A stretch of DNA of 64,000 bases, taken from the NCBI GenBank assembly GCA_003254925.1, contig QANZ01054671.1:1-64000 (forward strand), read 5' to 3'. Of the stretch, positions 47,766 through 60,445 are shown piece by piece. Both the position numbers and the translations under genes were made by a program. This DNA is from Chamaecrista fasciculata. Its lineage: Eukaryota; Streptophyta; Magnoliopsida; Fabales; Fabaceae. Position 1 is the first letter of the stretch; the number at the start of each line of letters is the position of its first letter. The notes under the pieces were generated by a model that worked only from the letters and a program-made list of their open reading frames with translations, did not search any database and was not told the origin of the DNA.

Positions 47766-48114
47766 GGACTACCTTTTAAATTTAATGATCTTGGAGACAA
47801 AGTCTCATATTTTGACCACGACTTCCAAATCTCAACAAATAAAGCAATATTTTTCTTTTCTTTGATCTAAATTCCTCTGTTATTTCTTAATTTTTGCCAT
47901 GAGCAAATCTATTCTCAAAGATCTTCATTCAATAACTCTGTAGATTCCGTACTTGAACTAAAACTTCATCAACATTTTATTACTCTACATTTGTTTAACT
48001 CTTGCACTAGCTTTTCAACATCACAGTTCAGCCTAATTGAAAACACATAATTGATTGGGTCCAATAGCCAGAATGAGCTAATTTTGTAAGCAAAAAGTTG
48101 TAATTTATGTCTTG
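47766..48114. other. Block shared upstream of TNL4 and TNL6
   Basis: AATGATCTTGGAGACAAAGT, then AACAAATAAAGCAAT and CTTTTCTTTGATCTAAAT recur at 60810-60900 upstream of TNL6. Confidence 0.55.
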
Positions 48115-48330
48115 ATTGGGAGACAAATTGCCTGATTTCCCGGATCCTAATTGCTACATGGATCTTCAACATTATTTAATGTAAGTAATACAGTAATACC
48201 ATATCATATCAGTAGATGTTAATTAATTTAATATTGTTTTTCACGTATGAGACGTCTCACATGGTTGATATATAATTGGATTCCTTGAAGAATTTTCGTG
48301 GCCTCCCAGGAAAGTGGATTCAATTTTCAG
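48115..48330 (+). promoter_or_regulatory. Shared TNL upstream block (TNL4)
   Basis: TGATTGGGAGACAAATTGCC, TTCCCGGATCC, then GAGACGTCTCACATGGTTGA match the blocks upstream of TNL1, 2 and 5. It lies 175 bp before the ATG. Confidence 0.5.
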
Positions 48331-48504
48331 TTTTCACCCACAGTTTGCTAACTAATTGGATAATGGGTCAATATATATACAGTCCACTTAATAATATAAT
48401 ATTGTCACATGGTCACACTCACACACATACAAATGACTTCAAAACCAAGAATCCAAAGTGTGCCGTGAATCAATAAACTTCTCTGCTCTTGTTTCTGTTC
48501 ACTA

Positions 48505-51500
48505 ATGGCTTCTTCATCTTCTTCCCTTCTTTTCCAAATAAAATATGAAGTGTTTCTCAGCTTCAGAGGCACCGATGTCAGACATGGTTTTCTTAGCCAT
48601 TTGACAAAGGAATTGCTAATGAAACAGATAGATGCTTATGTTGATGAGAGGCTTGAGAGTGGAGAGGAAATATCATCAGCACTTGTCACAGCAATTGAAG
48701 GATCATTGATTTCTTTGGTCATTTTCTCACAACACTATGCTTCTTCAAGGTGGTGCTTGGAAGAGCTTGTAAGAATCATCGACTGCAACAAAGTCAACCA
48801 TCAGATTGTAATACCAGTTTTCTACAACGTAGATCCAACAGATGTAAGACATCAGACAAACACTTATGGAGATGCTTTTGCTAAACATGAGAAAAAATAT
48901 GACAAGGGCAAGCTACAAAGTTGGAGATCAGCTTTGAACAAAGCTGCTAACTTATCTGGCCATCATTATCCTTCAAATTTTAAGTAAGTATAATATTCTT
49001 CCCCATGTCTCTTTTATTTGAAGTTATCAAATTAACTACTACTTTTTTCCTCTGTTTTTCTTCTCTTCATGTTATAGGAATGAATCTGAGCTCATCACTG
49101 TAATAGTCCAAGATGTCTTGGAGAAACTAAAACTACAGGTTGATAGCTCCTTAGATGAGTCAACACGCCTTGTTGGATTTCAAAAGCATTTTTCCTGTGT
49201 TGAGTCACTATTGGAATTTGAGTCACAAGATGTTAAAATTATTGGGATTTGGGGCATGGGGGGCATAGGTAAAACAACCCTTTCTCAGCATGTATTTGAC
49301 AAATTTTCTTCTCAATTCCAAAGTTCTTGCTTCATTGAAAATGTGAAAGAAGATTCAGAGAAGACTGGATTGAGTCATTTGCTCCAAAATCTTTACTGTA
49401 AACTTTTAAATGAAGCAAATCTCAATATATATGATACCAACACAAAGATTTCCATTAAAAGAAGACTAGCTCGAAAAAAAGTTCTTATTGTCCTAGATGA
49501 CGTAAGCACTGTTTATCAGTTGGAAAAGCTAGTTGGTAAAGAAATTTACTTGGGAAGAGGTAGTCGTGTCATTATAACAACTAGAGATAGACATGTTCTT
49601 GATTGTAAGAAAATTCATGTATATGAGATTGGGGAGCTGAGTGATGAAGAATCTCTTGAACTTTTTAGCCTATTTGCCTTTGATAAAAGGAAACCCGAAA
49701 TAGGATATGAAGAGCTTTCAAAAAGTGTAATCTTGTATGCTAAAGGCATTCCTTTAGCTTTAAGAATTTTGGGTTCACATCTGCTTTCTCGAACTAAAGA
49801 AGAATGGGAAGATGCATTAAAAGAGCTCCAGAGGTCTCCCAACAAAGAAATTCAAGATGTATTAAGGGTCAGCTATAATGGATTATCAAAGTTACAACAG
49901 AATATATTTTTAGACATTGCATTCTTCTTCAAAGGAGATCTGAAAGGTGATGTTACAGCGATCTTAGATGCATGTGGCTTTTGTCCAATTATTGGAATAA
50001 AGGTTCTTCAAGAGAAAGCCCTGATAACTATTTCAAATGACAATAGACTAAAAATGCATGATTTGCTTCAAGAAATGGGTGAGCAAATAGTTCGTGAAGA
50101 GTCTGACAAACATCCTGCAAGACGTAGCAGATTGAAGGATTTGGACGATCTTTATGATGTACTGCAGAAAAACAATGTAAGAAACATACTAAATTCCTTC
50201 CTACTTCCCATTGTTTTTAAAGAAATTTTAGAGAATACTATTTAATATTATGTTTTTTTATGTCAGGGTACAGATGAAATTGAAGGTATTGTTTTTGATG
50301 TGTCTCGAATTAAAAATGTATATCTGAGTAGAGACACTTTCACAAAGATGGCTAATTTAAGAATTCTCAAAATATATTCCAGACCTTGGTGTGAAAAGTC
50401 CAATGTGATTGTCCCTTTTGGCATTGAGTCATTTTCTGATAAGTTATGTTACTTTCATTGGGATGAATATCCTTTGGAGTCTTTGCCGCCAAATTTCAAT
50501 ACAGAGAAACTTGTTGTATTTCACATGGAACGCAGTCTTGTCAACAAACTGTGGGATGAAGTAAAGGTATAGTATATATATATTCAATCATTGATATATG
50601 TTTTTGGTCTTCAATTGTTACAAACTTTTACCTAGATATTTACAACATTCTCATTTAATGTTTTTCGTTTTAATGGTTGTAGGATTTGCAGAATTTGAAG
50701 ATAGTAAATCTAAGTGGATGCAAACAATTGATAGAGTTGCCTGATTTCTCCAAGGCAACTAATCTTCATACAATTCTACTACGGGACTGCAAAAACTTGT
50801 GCAGATTTCATCCATCTATCTTATCTCTCCACAAGCCTGCTCATTTAGATTTAGCTAGATGCCAAGCACTAAACAGTCATCACTTGGCTGAGCTACATTC
50901 TTTGACATCTCTCACACAAATTTCTCTTTCGGGTTGTAAACAAGTAAAGGAAAAGGTGCTACAGATCTTATTCGATGGCTTACGTTGTTTAGAAAGCCTA
51001 AATTTGGATCATTGCAATGAGTTGCGTGAAATCCCTGACAATATCAGTTCCTTATCATTGTTAACATCATTAAATATAGGAGGAAGCAGCGTGGAGATCT
51101 TACCGAGTAGCATCAAGCATCTTTCAAAGCTGCAACGCTTGTTGTTGAGTAATTCAAAAATCAAGTCATTACCTGAACTTCCACTATCCATAAAGACCCT
51201 ATATGCTGATTGCCCTTTATTAAAGACGATAGTATCACCCTTTGCAAATTCTATACTAGAAGAACCAACAGACAATAGAGAAATGGATCTGATGGACTTT
51301 GTTTTCCGTCGATCGGGGGGTTTGGATGAAAAATCACCTTGCAATATTATGGTGTTTACTCATTTGTCAATGGTGAGAGCAATATATAGCAACTCCAACG
51401 ACTGTTTTTATATGCACAGTTTAAGACATGTTGGAGGCAGGGTCCCAGAGTGGTTCACATATAAGGGGACTTCTTGGGTTCCTTTTAATATTTCTCTTGC

Positions 51501-52077
51501 TTCAAATTGTGGTGAATTTCTGGGGTTCCTTTTATGTGAAATTCTTCCTCAGTTTGAAGGTAACTGCAGATTGCGCTTCGTTTTTATATATGAAGCAGGA
51601 GAAGATGGCCTCAGATATGATTTCAGCGATGGACTACACGAGACATTCGCCTCATATAGTTATATTTATATGTGGTTTTTACCATGTAAAGGGCTTGAAA
51701 GGAAATATGATGAAATTGTTTGTTATTATGAATTTGAAGCCTATGGTAAACCTGTGAAAGGAGCAGAATGTGGAGTGTGCCCTATATATGCCTCACAATT
51801 TGACAGTCTGGCTGCAAAAATATTGAAATCATCAGACTTGGATTTGTCAGCTTCTAATATACCCCTCACATTTCATGACAACATTGATGTTCACGAATTG
51901 CAGTCCGCAGCCAAAATTGCAGCGGCAACATTGCTGTTGCAGTGCAACAAAAACAACCCAGACCATGAGAGAGTACAGCCACATTTTGAGATCAAAATCA
52001 ATCAGAACAATAATATTTTTCCTCCACCCCTTGCCAATCTGAATGAAAGGAAAGGACTTCAACAATTACTACCATAG
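48505..52077 (+). CDS. TNL4: TIR-NBS-LRR-C-JID immune receptor, intact
   Basis: Exons 48505-48983, 49078-50176, 50267-50566 and 50683-52077; phases 2, 0, 0; 1090 residues. TIR with KYEVFLSFRGTD, FLSH and WCLEELV. NB-ARC with P-loop GIWGMGGIGKTT (216-227), VLIVLDDV, SRVIITTRDRH, GIPLAL and MHDLLQEMG. LRRs in exon 4 keep the repeat lost in TNL2 and TNL3 (ISSLSLLTSLNIGGSSVEIL). The C-JID belongs to a second subtype shared with TNL5: RVPEWFTYKGTSWVPF, LGFLLCEILPQ and ECGVCPIYASQ. A longer C-terminal linker (KIAAATLLLQCNKNN) precedes the tail NERKGLQQLLP. NB and TIR are close to TNL2, 3 and 5. Predicted effector sensor, ligand unknown. Confidence 0.93.
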
Positions 52078-53069
52078 TTGATTTACAGTTTACAGATATG
52101 TATGTATCAATGTATGTATGTCTCCCTACCTTTTCATTAAGTAGAAGTTATTTATAGACATAATTTTATTCATCTTTGATTTTCTAGTTTAATTTGTTTC
52201 AACATTGATATTGTAAATTTTATCCTTGTTCTTCCAGGGATCTGTGTTTGCCTCACTCCTTGATCACAGGTCTTTAAATATCCCCAGATCGAGAAGGTCA
52301 TAATGCAGCACTCTATATATCTCTCTCTCAATTTCTTTTTTTTATTAGCCTAGCACATGTTTCATTAATTCTTGAGTTAATTAATATTTTGATTTCTCTC
52401 AAGTTTAGCTACCATTTAGCTAGCTTGTTCAATCTCACCCTTTATATGGCGATTCCACATAATTGTAGAATTAATCACTGGTATTCTAGGTTTAATGGCA
52501 TTATAAACCACCATCAAAACATGATTTGAATGCTCTATTTTCATAATGGTTTCTAAATCTAAAATGATGTTAAAGGCCTAAACAGGGCTACTGTAGTACA
52601 GTTGAATCTACACTCTAAAGTATATTATAGTGCAACAACAAATTCTGTATTAATATTCGTTTTCAATGTAGTATTTCAATTTTCAACAATCACCCTATAT
52701 ATATAACATACATATATAGTTTCTTGATCACCATCTTTGTAAGTAAAATTTGATTTCCTTTGGCATCTATATATCTTCGATTAAATTATGTTAGGAATAT
52801 TCCAATATTCTTTCTGGTTTGTTGGGTATAGAAGAATATTGTATTCCGCATAGACACAGAAAACAAAATGTACAAGCAGTTTACTAAATTTGATTTCCTT
52901 TGGCATCTATATATCTTCAAATATGATAGTTAATTGAAATATAATAGAAATTAGGGAGACATTTATGCTTTAATTACTCAATGTGGGCATTATAAAAATA
53001 TTTGATTGCGCGTGATCAGTGGCCAGAATGGGCTATTTTATAAGCAAAAACCTCTGCATTTTTGTTGTG
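52078..53069. other. TNL4 3' flank and intergenic DNA
   Basis: A TNL4 counterpart of the 3' UTR acceptor (TTGTTCTTCCAG, ending 52237) is present, but the donor next to the stop reads ATATGT, not GTATGT; a GTATGT lies a few bases on. The rest parallels 45270-45760 and 58440-58690. No gene. Confidence 0.5.
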
Positions 53070-53280
53070 ATTGGGAGACATATTGCCTCACTTCCCGGAT
53101 CCTACATGGATTCTAAACAATATTTAATGTAATTCATACAGTGATTCACTATCATTCAACAGATGTTAATTAGTTTAATAAAGTCTTTTATATATGAAAC
53201 GACTTACGTGGCTAACATAAAATTCGATTCCTGGAAGAAATTTCGTTGCATCCTAGGAAAGTGAATTCAATTTTCAGCCA
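53070..53280 (+). promoter_or_regulatory. Shared TNL upstream block (TNL5)
   Basis: TTGCCTCACTTCCCGGATCC followed by GAAACGACTTACGTGGCTAA and GAAAGTGAATTCAATTTTCA, as upstream of TNL1, 2 and 4. Confidence 0.5.
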
Positions 53281-53598
53281 TAGTTTTTTCAATTTCTGGA
53301 TAATATAAATATAGTCCAAATAATAATATATTATCTCCAACATCAACAGGCTCACATGGTCACACACTTACACATGACTCTAAAAGCAAAATTCAAGAAT
53401 CCAAAGTGGGCCTTCAACGTTATGTGCTTCTAATTAATTAACCCAAGAAACGAGGAGAGACACATAATGTAACTAGACAGATATATAGTGGCAGACTTAT
53501 TAATATTGCTGCTATGTTTCTGAAAAAGACCAACAATTACAAGCTTGTATTAAGAGACGTGAATCAAGACGCTTCTCTAATCTTGTCTGTGTTCACTA

Positions 53599-56500
53599 AT
53601 GGCTTCTTCATCTTCTTCCCTTCTTTTTCCAAACAAAATATGATGTGTTTGTCATCAGCTTCAGAGGCACCGATGTCAGACATGGTTTTCTTAACCATTT
53701 GACAAAGGAATTGCGTGTGAAGGAGATCGATGCTTATGTTGATGAGATACTTGAGAGTGGAGAGGAAATATCATCAGCACTTGTGACAGCAATTGAAGGA
53801 TCAATGATTTCATTGGTCATTTTCTCACAGCACTATGCTTCTTCAAGGTGGTGCTTGTTGGAAATAATAAATTTAAATATTATGATTGTCCATTTACAAT
53901 GTAATAGTCTTTTAGACTTTTGGAGTATTTATGAGTTTATGTTATCAAGAGTCATGTACTTTGAACTTGGTTAGGTGTGATTTATTGTATTAATGAGTTT
54001 AAGTTGAAAGGTCTTTACATGATAGTATAAATAGGACTAAGATTGATATGTATTGTAAGAGTGGAAATGATTTGATAATATAATATGAGTGTTTTCCCTC
54101 TTCCTAGTATCTCATAGAATAATAGTTCTTGAGTAGAGTCTTGTTATAAACTTATCCCTCACAACAAAATAATATTAGGGTCCACCACCTTCCAACAGTG
54201 CTTGGAAGAGCTTGTCAAAATCATGGAGTGCAACAAAGTCAACGATCAGATTGTAATACCAGTTTTCTACAACGTAGATCCAACAGATGTAAGATATCAG
54301 ACAGACACCTACGGAAAAGCTTTTGCTGAACATGAACAAATGTATGACAAGAGCAAGCTACAAAGTTGGAGATCAGCTTTGAACAAAGCTGCTAACTTAT
54401 CTGGCCATCATTATCCTTCAAATTTTAAGTATAATATTCTTCCCTATGTCTTTAATTTAAAGTTATCAAATTATATTCTTCTATTTCTAGTTGTTAATTA
54501 ACTACTACTTTTTTTCTCTGTTTATCTTCTCTTTATGTTATAGGAATGAATCTGAGCTCGTCACTGTGATAGTCCAAGATGTCTCAGAGAAACTAAAACT
54601 ACAGGTTGATAGTTCCTTAGATGAGTCAACACGCCTTATTGGATTTCAAAAGCATTTCTCTTGTGTTGAATCACTATTGGAATTTGAGTCACAAGATGTT
54701 AAAATTATTGGGATTTGGGGCATGGGGGGCATAGGTAAAACAATCCTTGCTCAGGCTGTATTTGGCAAATTTTCTTCTCAATTCCAAAGTTCTTGCTTCA
54801 TTGAAAATGTGAGAGAAGAGTCAGAAAAGACTAATGGATTGAGTCATTTGCTCCAAAACATTTATTGTAAACTATTAAACGAAGAAAATCTCTCAAAGCT
54901 TTCCATTAATAAGAGATTAGCTCGAAAAAATGTTCTTATTGTCCTAGATGACGTAAGCACTGTTGATCAGTTGGAAAAGCTAGTTGGGAAAGGAATTCAC
55001 TTGGGAAGAGGTAGTCGCGTCATTATAACTAGTAGAGATAGACATGTTCTTGTTTGTAAGAAAATTCATGTATATCACATTGGGGAATTGAGTGATGAAG
55101 AATCACTAGAACATTTTAGCCTATATGCCTTTGATAAAAGGGAACCCGAAATAATATATGAAGAGCTTTCAAAAAGTGTAATCATGTATGCTAAAGGCAT
55201 TCCTTTAGCTTTAAGAGTTTTGGGTTCACATCTGCTTTCTCGAACTAAAGAAGAATGGGAAGATGCATTAAAAGAGCTCCAAAAGTCTCCCAACAAGGAA
55301 ATCCAAGATGTTTTAAGGGTCAGCTATAATGGATTATCAAAGTTACAACAGAACATATTTTTAGACATTGCATTCTTCTTCATAGGATATCTGAAAGGTG
55401 ATGTTATAGCGATCCTAGATGCATGTGGCTTTTGTCCAATTATTGGAATAAAGGTTCTTCAAGAGAAAGCCCTTATAACTATTTCAGATGACAATAGACT
55501 AAAAATGCATGATTTGCTTCAAGAACTGGCTGAGCAAGTTGTTCGTGAAGAGTCTAACAAACGTCCTGCAAACCGTAGCAGATTGAAGGACCGGGACGAT
55601 CTTTATGATGTACTGCAGAAAAACAATGTAAGAACATACTAAATTCCTTCCTACTTCCCATTTTTTCTAAAGAAATGTTAGAGAATATTATTTAATATTA
55701 TGTTTTTTTTATGTCAGCGTACAGATGACATTGAAGGCATTGTTTTTGATGTGTCACGAATTAAAAATGTACATTTGAATAAAGACACTTTCACAAAGAT
55801 GCCTAATTTAAGAATTCTCAAAATGTATTCCGAACCTTGGTGTGAAAAGTCCAACCTGAGAATCCCTTCTGACATTGAGTTAGTTTGTGATAAGCTACGT
55901 TACTTTCATTGGGATGAATATCCTTTAGAGTCTTTGCCGCGAAATTTCAATACAGAGAAACTTGTTGTATTTCGCATGGAACGTAGTCAGGTCAACAAAT
56001 TGTGGGATGAAGTAAAGGTATTCTATATACAGTAAATAATATATGTTTTTGGTCTTCAATTGTCTAGATATTTGCAACTTTCTCATTTAATGTTTCTCCT
56101 TTGACGGTTGTAGGATTTGGAGAATTTGAAGATAGTAAATCTAAGTGGATCCAAACAACTGATAGAGTTACCTGATTTCTCCAATGCAACAAACCTTGAA
56201 ACAATTCTACTGTGAGACTGCAAAAGCTTGCGCAGAGTTCATCCATCTATCTTATCTCTCCACACACCTGCTCATTTAGATATAGCCAGATGCCATGCAC
56301 TAAAGAGTCATGATGTGGTCAAGCTACATTCCTTGACACCTCTCAAGGAACTTACTCTTTCGGGTTGTAAACAAGTAAACGAAATGGTGCTACAAAAACT
56401 ATTTGATGGCTTACATTGTTTAGAAAGTCTAAATTTGGGATATTGCAATGACTTGCGTGAAATCCCTAACAATATCAGTTCCTTATCATTGTTAAAGTCA

Positions 56501-57504
56501 TTATATCTAGAAGGAAGTAGCCTGGAGATCTTACCGCATAGCATCAAGCATCTTTCAAAGCTGCAAGGCTTGTGGTTGAACTGTACAAAGATCAAGTCAT
56601 TACCTGAACTTCCACTATCCATGAAGCTCTTATATGCTCATGAATGCCCTTCATTAAAGACAGTATCACCCTTCCCAAATGGCATACTAGAAGAACCAAC
56701 ATACAATAGAGAGATGGATAGGATGGACTTTGCATTCCATCGGTCCGGGGTTTTGGATGAGAAATCACTCTGCAATCTTGTGGTGTTTACTCATTTGTCA
56801 ATGGTGAGAGCAATATATAGCAACCCTTATTATATGCACAATGTGAGTCATGTTGGAAGCAGAATCCCAAATTGGTTCACATATAGGGGGACTTCTTGGG
56901 TTCCTTTTAGTATTGCACTTTCTTCAAATTGTGGTGAATTACTGGGGTTCCTTGTATGTGGAATTCTTCCTCACTTTGAAGGTAACTGCAGAATGCAGTT
57001 CGTTTTTATATATGAAGTTAGAGAAGATGGCTATGGCAGATATGGCTACAGCGATCGACAGCGCGAGACATTGGCCTCAAGTAATTATACTGATATGTGG
57101 TTTTTCCCAGTTAAAGGACTTGAAAGGGAATATGATGAGATTGTTTGTTATTTTGAATGTGAAGCCCGTAGTAAGCCTGTGGAAGGAGCAGAATGTAGAG
57201 TGTGGCCTATATATGCCTCACAATATGAGAGTACAGTTGCAAAAATATCGGAATCATAAGACTTGGATTGGTCGGCTTCTAATATACCCCTCACTTTTTA
57301 TGACATTGATGTTCACAATTGCAGTACCTAATAATTGTGGCTGCAAAATTTTTGTTACAGTGCAACAAAAACAACCCAGAGCATGTGAGAGAGAGTACAG
57401 GCTTACAGCCACATCTTGAGATCAAAATCAATCGGAACAAGATTCTTCCTCCATCCCTTGACAATCTGAATGAAAGGAAAGGACTTCAACAATTACTACC
57501 CTAG
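53599..57504 (+). pseudogene. TNL5: broken TIR-NBS-LRR-C-JID gene
   Basis: Closest to TNL4 along its whole length. Exon 1 would be 53599 to 54428, exon 2 54544-55627, exon 3 55718-56017, and exon 4 56114-57504. Lesions: an extra T soon after the ATG shifts the frame before the TIR core; a 342-bp solo LTR splits the TIR within WCLEELV; exon 4 has a TGA at 56213-56215 where TNL4 has CGG; near the end there is a TAA (57257-57259) and a frameshift. The exon 1 donor is GTATAA rather than GTAAGT. A 3-base insertion gives FVISFRG. The NB exon is still open, with P-loop GMGGIGKTIL (Ile for the second Thr) and MHDLLQEL, so it may have died recently. It cannot make a full receptor; a partial NB product is not excluded. 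Confidence 0.92.
53856..54197 (+). mobile_element. Solo LTR (Copia-like) in TNL5 TIR exon
   Basis: 342 bp, starting TGTTGG and ending CCAACA, with perfect 5-bp duplication GTGCT (53851-53855 and 54198-54202). Inside is a TATA-like AGTATAAATAGG. No internal coding part, so recombination between LTRs likely removed it. Confidence 0.88.
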
Positions 57505-57522
57505 TTGATTCAAAGTTTACAG

Positions 57523-57626
57523 GTATGTATGTATGTATGTATCTATAGTATTGGTATGTATCTTTGATTTTCTAGTTTAATTTTTTTTCAACTTCAATAT
57601 TGTAAATTTTATCCTTGTTCTTCCAG
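57523..57626 (+). other. Candidate 3' UTR intron of TNL5
   Basis: Donor ACAG|GTATGT 18 nt after the ancestral stop; acceptor GTTCTTCCAG, 104 bp in all. It matches the position of the longer introns in TNL1-3. Confidence 0.45.
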
Positions 57627-58692
57627 GAATCTGTGTTTGCCTCACTCCTTGATCGCATGTTTTTATATATCTCTCTCTCAATTATTATTTTTTCTATTAC
57701 CTAGCACATGCTTCATTTCTTTTGCATAAGCTAATAATCTATTCTCTTTCCAATCAATGAATACATGTTTCTTCATTTAAAGTTATAGTGGGATTTAGGT
57801 TGATCAACATGTTTGCATTGCATAAGTGCTTTTCTTTCACTCGTTCACAAGCAGAATGAAAAGAATTAATGTGCTTGAAAAAAATACTATCTCTTTTTTT
57901 TTCTTCATTAACCTTAACTGTGTTACACTTCTGATAAGTCATTTTCCTTTGGCAAAACAGAGTATCTAGCAATTAGATGAAACTCGGATTCCATGCTTTC
58001 TTCTGCTTCTTGAAACTCGGATTTTTTCTTTCTTTTCTATTTGTTCATCTGATTTGTAATTGAGAATGATTAGAGGCTAGTCCTCTAATCTACTGGCACC
58101 AGTCCTACATTTTATCTTTGTGGATCGAGGAGAGAAAGAGAGAACAGCGAGAATAGGATTGTAACATGAAAAAAGCAAGGAACTCAACCTATTTCAAATA
58201 TACAGCATGGGTTATAGCAATGCAATGTAATTAGACTCTCATGTCGATCCGAATGAGCCATCCTTTACGTGGAGGTACTACTAGGCAAGAGGATAGAAAG
58301 TTACAAACAGTAGGACATGTATTTCTTTTACTATGATATTCATAAATGAAGTAGTTAATTGTGGAGTTACCATTATCCTTTTTGTGGTGACGAATCTAGT
58401 GTGTTTCTAAGAAATAGAAATTTGTCTATTATGCAAGTTACAAATACCCTACTTTCGTAATGGTTGCTAAATCTAAAATGATGTTAAAGACCTAAAGAGA
58501 GCTACTGTTAGAAACCGCCGCTAAGACAAGATTTGTAATTTACCATTGGAATTCATGACGGTTTAAACCGCTGCTTAAAAATATAGTACAGTTGAATCTA
58601 CACTACCGTATATCATAGTGCAACAACAAATTCTGTATTGGAGTTCAAAGTAGTATTTCAATAATCACACTATACATACAGACATACATATA
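57627..58692. other. TNL5 3' flank, no gene recognised
   Basis: 58440-58690 parallels 52490-52700 and 45280-45550 (GATGTTAAAG then CAGTTGAATCTACACT). Nothing coding supported. Confidence 0.55.
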
Positions 58693-59153
58693 TGTTAGTT
58701 TTGAGATGATAGAAATTAAGCCAAGCTGTCATCAAGTTGGAGATCTACAAGCTGAAAAATTTGTGTAGGTGTACATTGAACAAGTTGCAGATTGCAGCTA
58801 TGATGAGGAAGAGAAATTAGAACTGAACAATCTTCAAGTTGTAGAACCAGACAATTTGTGTTAGTTGTATTTCAGAGACAGAGAAGGAGTAGAAGACCAA
58901 ATACATTGCAGCTGAAATTGAAAACTTTGCATCTCCTGCAATTTCAAATAAATTAGGCACCTTCAAATCAGCTGAATATTTGGGTAAATATTTATGTTGA
59001 ATTTATGTCCTAGAATTTGGCTATAAATATGTAATCTTAGATCAGTTGTAAGCATGAATTAGATTGAGTTCATTAATATAAGTTTGAGTAGTATTTCCCT
59101 ATATTCTCTCGTCTCTCTCCCATTTCTCCCTCAAATACCCAAAATAAATTTTT
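58693..59153 (+). mobile_element. Possible LTR fossil upstream of TNL6
   Basis: Cluster homology stops at 58693, where TGTTAGTTTTGAGATG begins. It has a TATA-like GGCTATAAATATGTAATC followed by an LTR-style leader. The right end is obscured by the MULE at 59154. No target duplication was found. Confidence 0.35.
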
Positions 59154-59970
59154 GGCAAAAGTATTGTTAGTACCCCCAACATATGTGGTCATTTTCAGTT
59201 ATACCCCCAATGTTTCACATTTGAGTCAATTATACCCCAACGCCCCTTAACAATTACATAATAGTCCAAAATATTTGTCATCTTTAACAAGCAAGTCCTT
59301 AGAAACCATTAACAACTCTCCTTTTCTTACCCTAAAACATCACCACCACACTTCATCGTTGTCGTCCACTCTGTCCTCGTTTTCATCGATATAGTCCTTC
59401 TCGTCGTCCTCCTCAGCTTCCTGATCTCCACTAAATTACGTCGTTCTTATCCATTTTTTTCCCTTATAACCGCCTCTCTCACTCATCTTCTCTCTTTTAC
59501 TTCTCTCTCCAAAGGAATTTTGAAGTTCTTTTACTTCTCAATTTCAACGACCACGACGACACCGCCATAGAAGATTGTGTGTTAACGCCGAGAGCTAGAG
59601 CTATTGGTATTTCTACTAGATTTCTCTGTATTCGAGGCTCACCGGCGAGTTTGTATGTGGTTGTCGGAACTGTGAAACAGAGAGGGGAGAGATTTTTCGG
59701 GTTTCTCAATTGCAGGGACCAATTTGTTAAAGATGACAAACATTCTAGATTGTTTTGTAATTAGTTAGGGACTTGTGTGAAAGAAAAATCTTGAGATAAT
59801 GGAAGATTTCTAAATAATGGAAACTTGAGGACCTTAAAACAAAAAAAAAATATCGGGTTAGGATATAATTAAATCAAATGTGAAACGTTAGTGCATAATT
59901 AACCAAAAAAGCGTTGGGGGTACAACTGAAAATGACCTCATACGTTGGAGGTACTAAGAATACTTTTGCC
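59154..59970. mobile_element. MULE with gene-like filler (possible Pack-MULE)
   Basis: Ends GGCAAAAGTATTGTTAGTAC and the complement of the right end GGCAAAAGTATTCTTAGTAC form a long inverted repeat of about 60 bp. A perfect 9-bp duplication TAAATTTTT flanks it (59145-59153 and 59971-59979). The interior (about 59330-59770) is richer in GC, with pyrimidine tracts (CTCTCTCACTCATC) and a 61-codon frame; it resembles a captured 5' gene part. Source gene not recognised. Confidence 0.8.
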
Positions 59971-59979
59971 TAAATTTTT

Positions 59980-60436
59980 TTACATGAGCAAAAGAGAGAA
60001 TTATTATAACAAGTAGTTTTCTGGTTAAGAGAGAAATTTTTTAATGATGAGAATTAGATTGATGACTATTCTTTAATCAAGAAACTTGACCCCTGATTTA
60101 GTAAAAAAAATATTCCTTCCATGCAAGAGATATTTCCTACTCAAAAATCAAATTTAATTCTTATCAATTATTACTTAGTTAAATAATTGATTTATATTGA
60201 CCCACGAAGAATTTTTCAAAACTATGGATTGTTGTAAAATATTAAAATAATCACTCAAAGATGGTATGAGTATGTTCTGCCTTCATTAAGCTCAACTTTG
60301 GTACACTAGCAATTCTCTTCAGAGTTTTTATTATATATATACAAGGCCATAAAACCAGTTATATATCCTCTAAGAAAAGACTTCCAATTTTTTTTTTCGC
60401 CTGGATAGAGCTCTTACTTTTCATTCTAATATATCT
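59980..60436. other. AT-rich DNA, no gene recognised
   Basis: No coherent frame, repeat family or terminus seen. Confidence 0.5.
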
Positions 60437-60445
60437 TAATAAATT

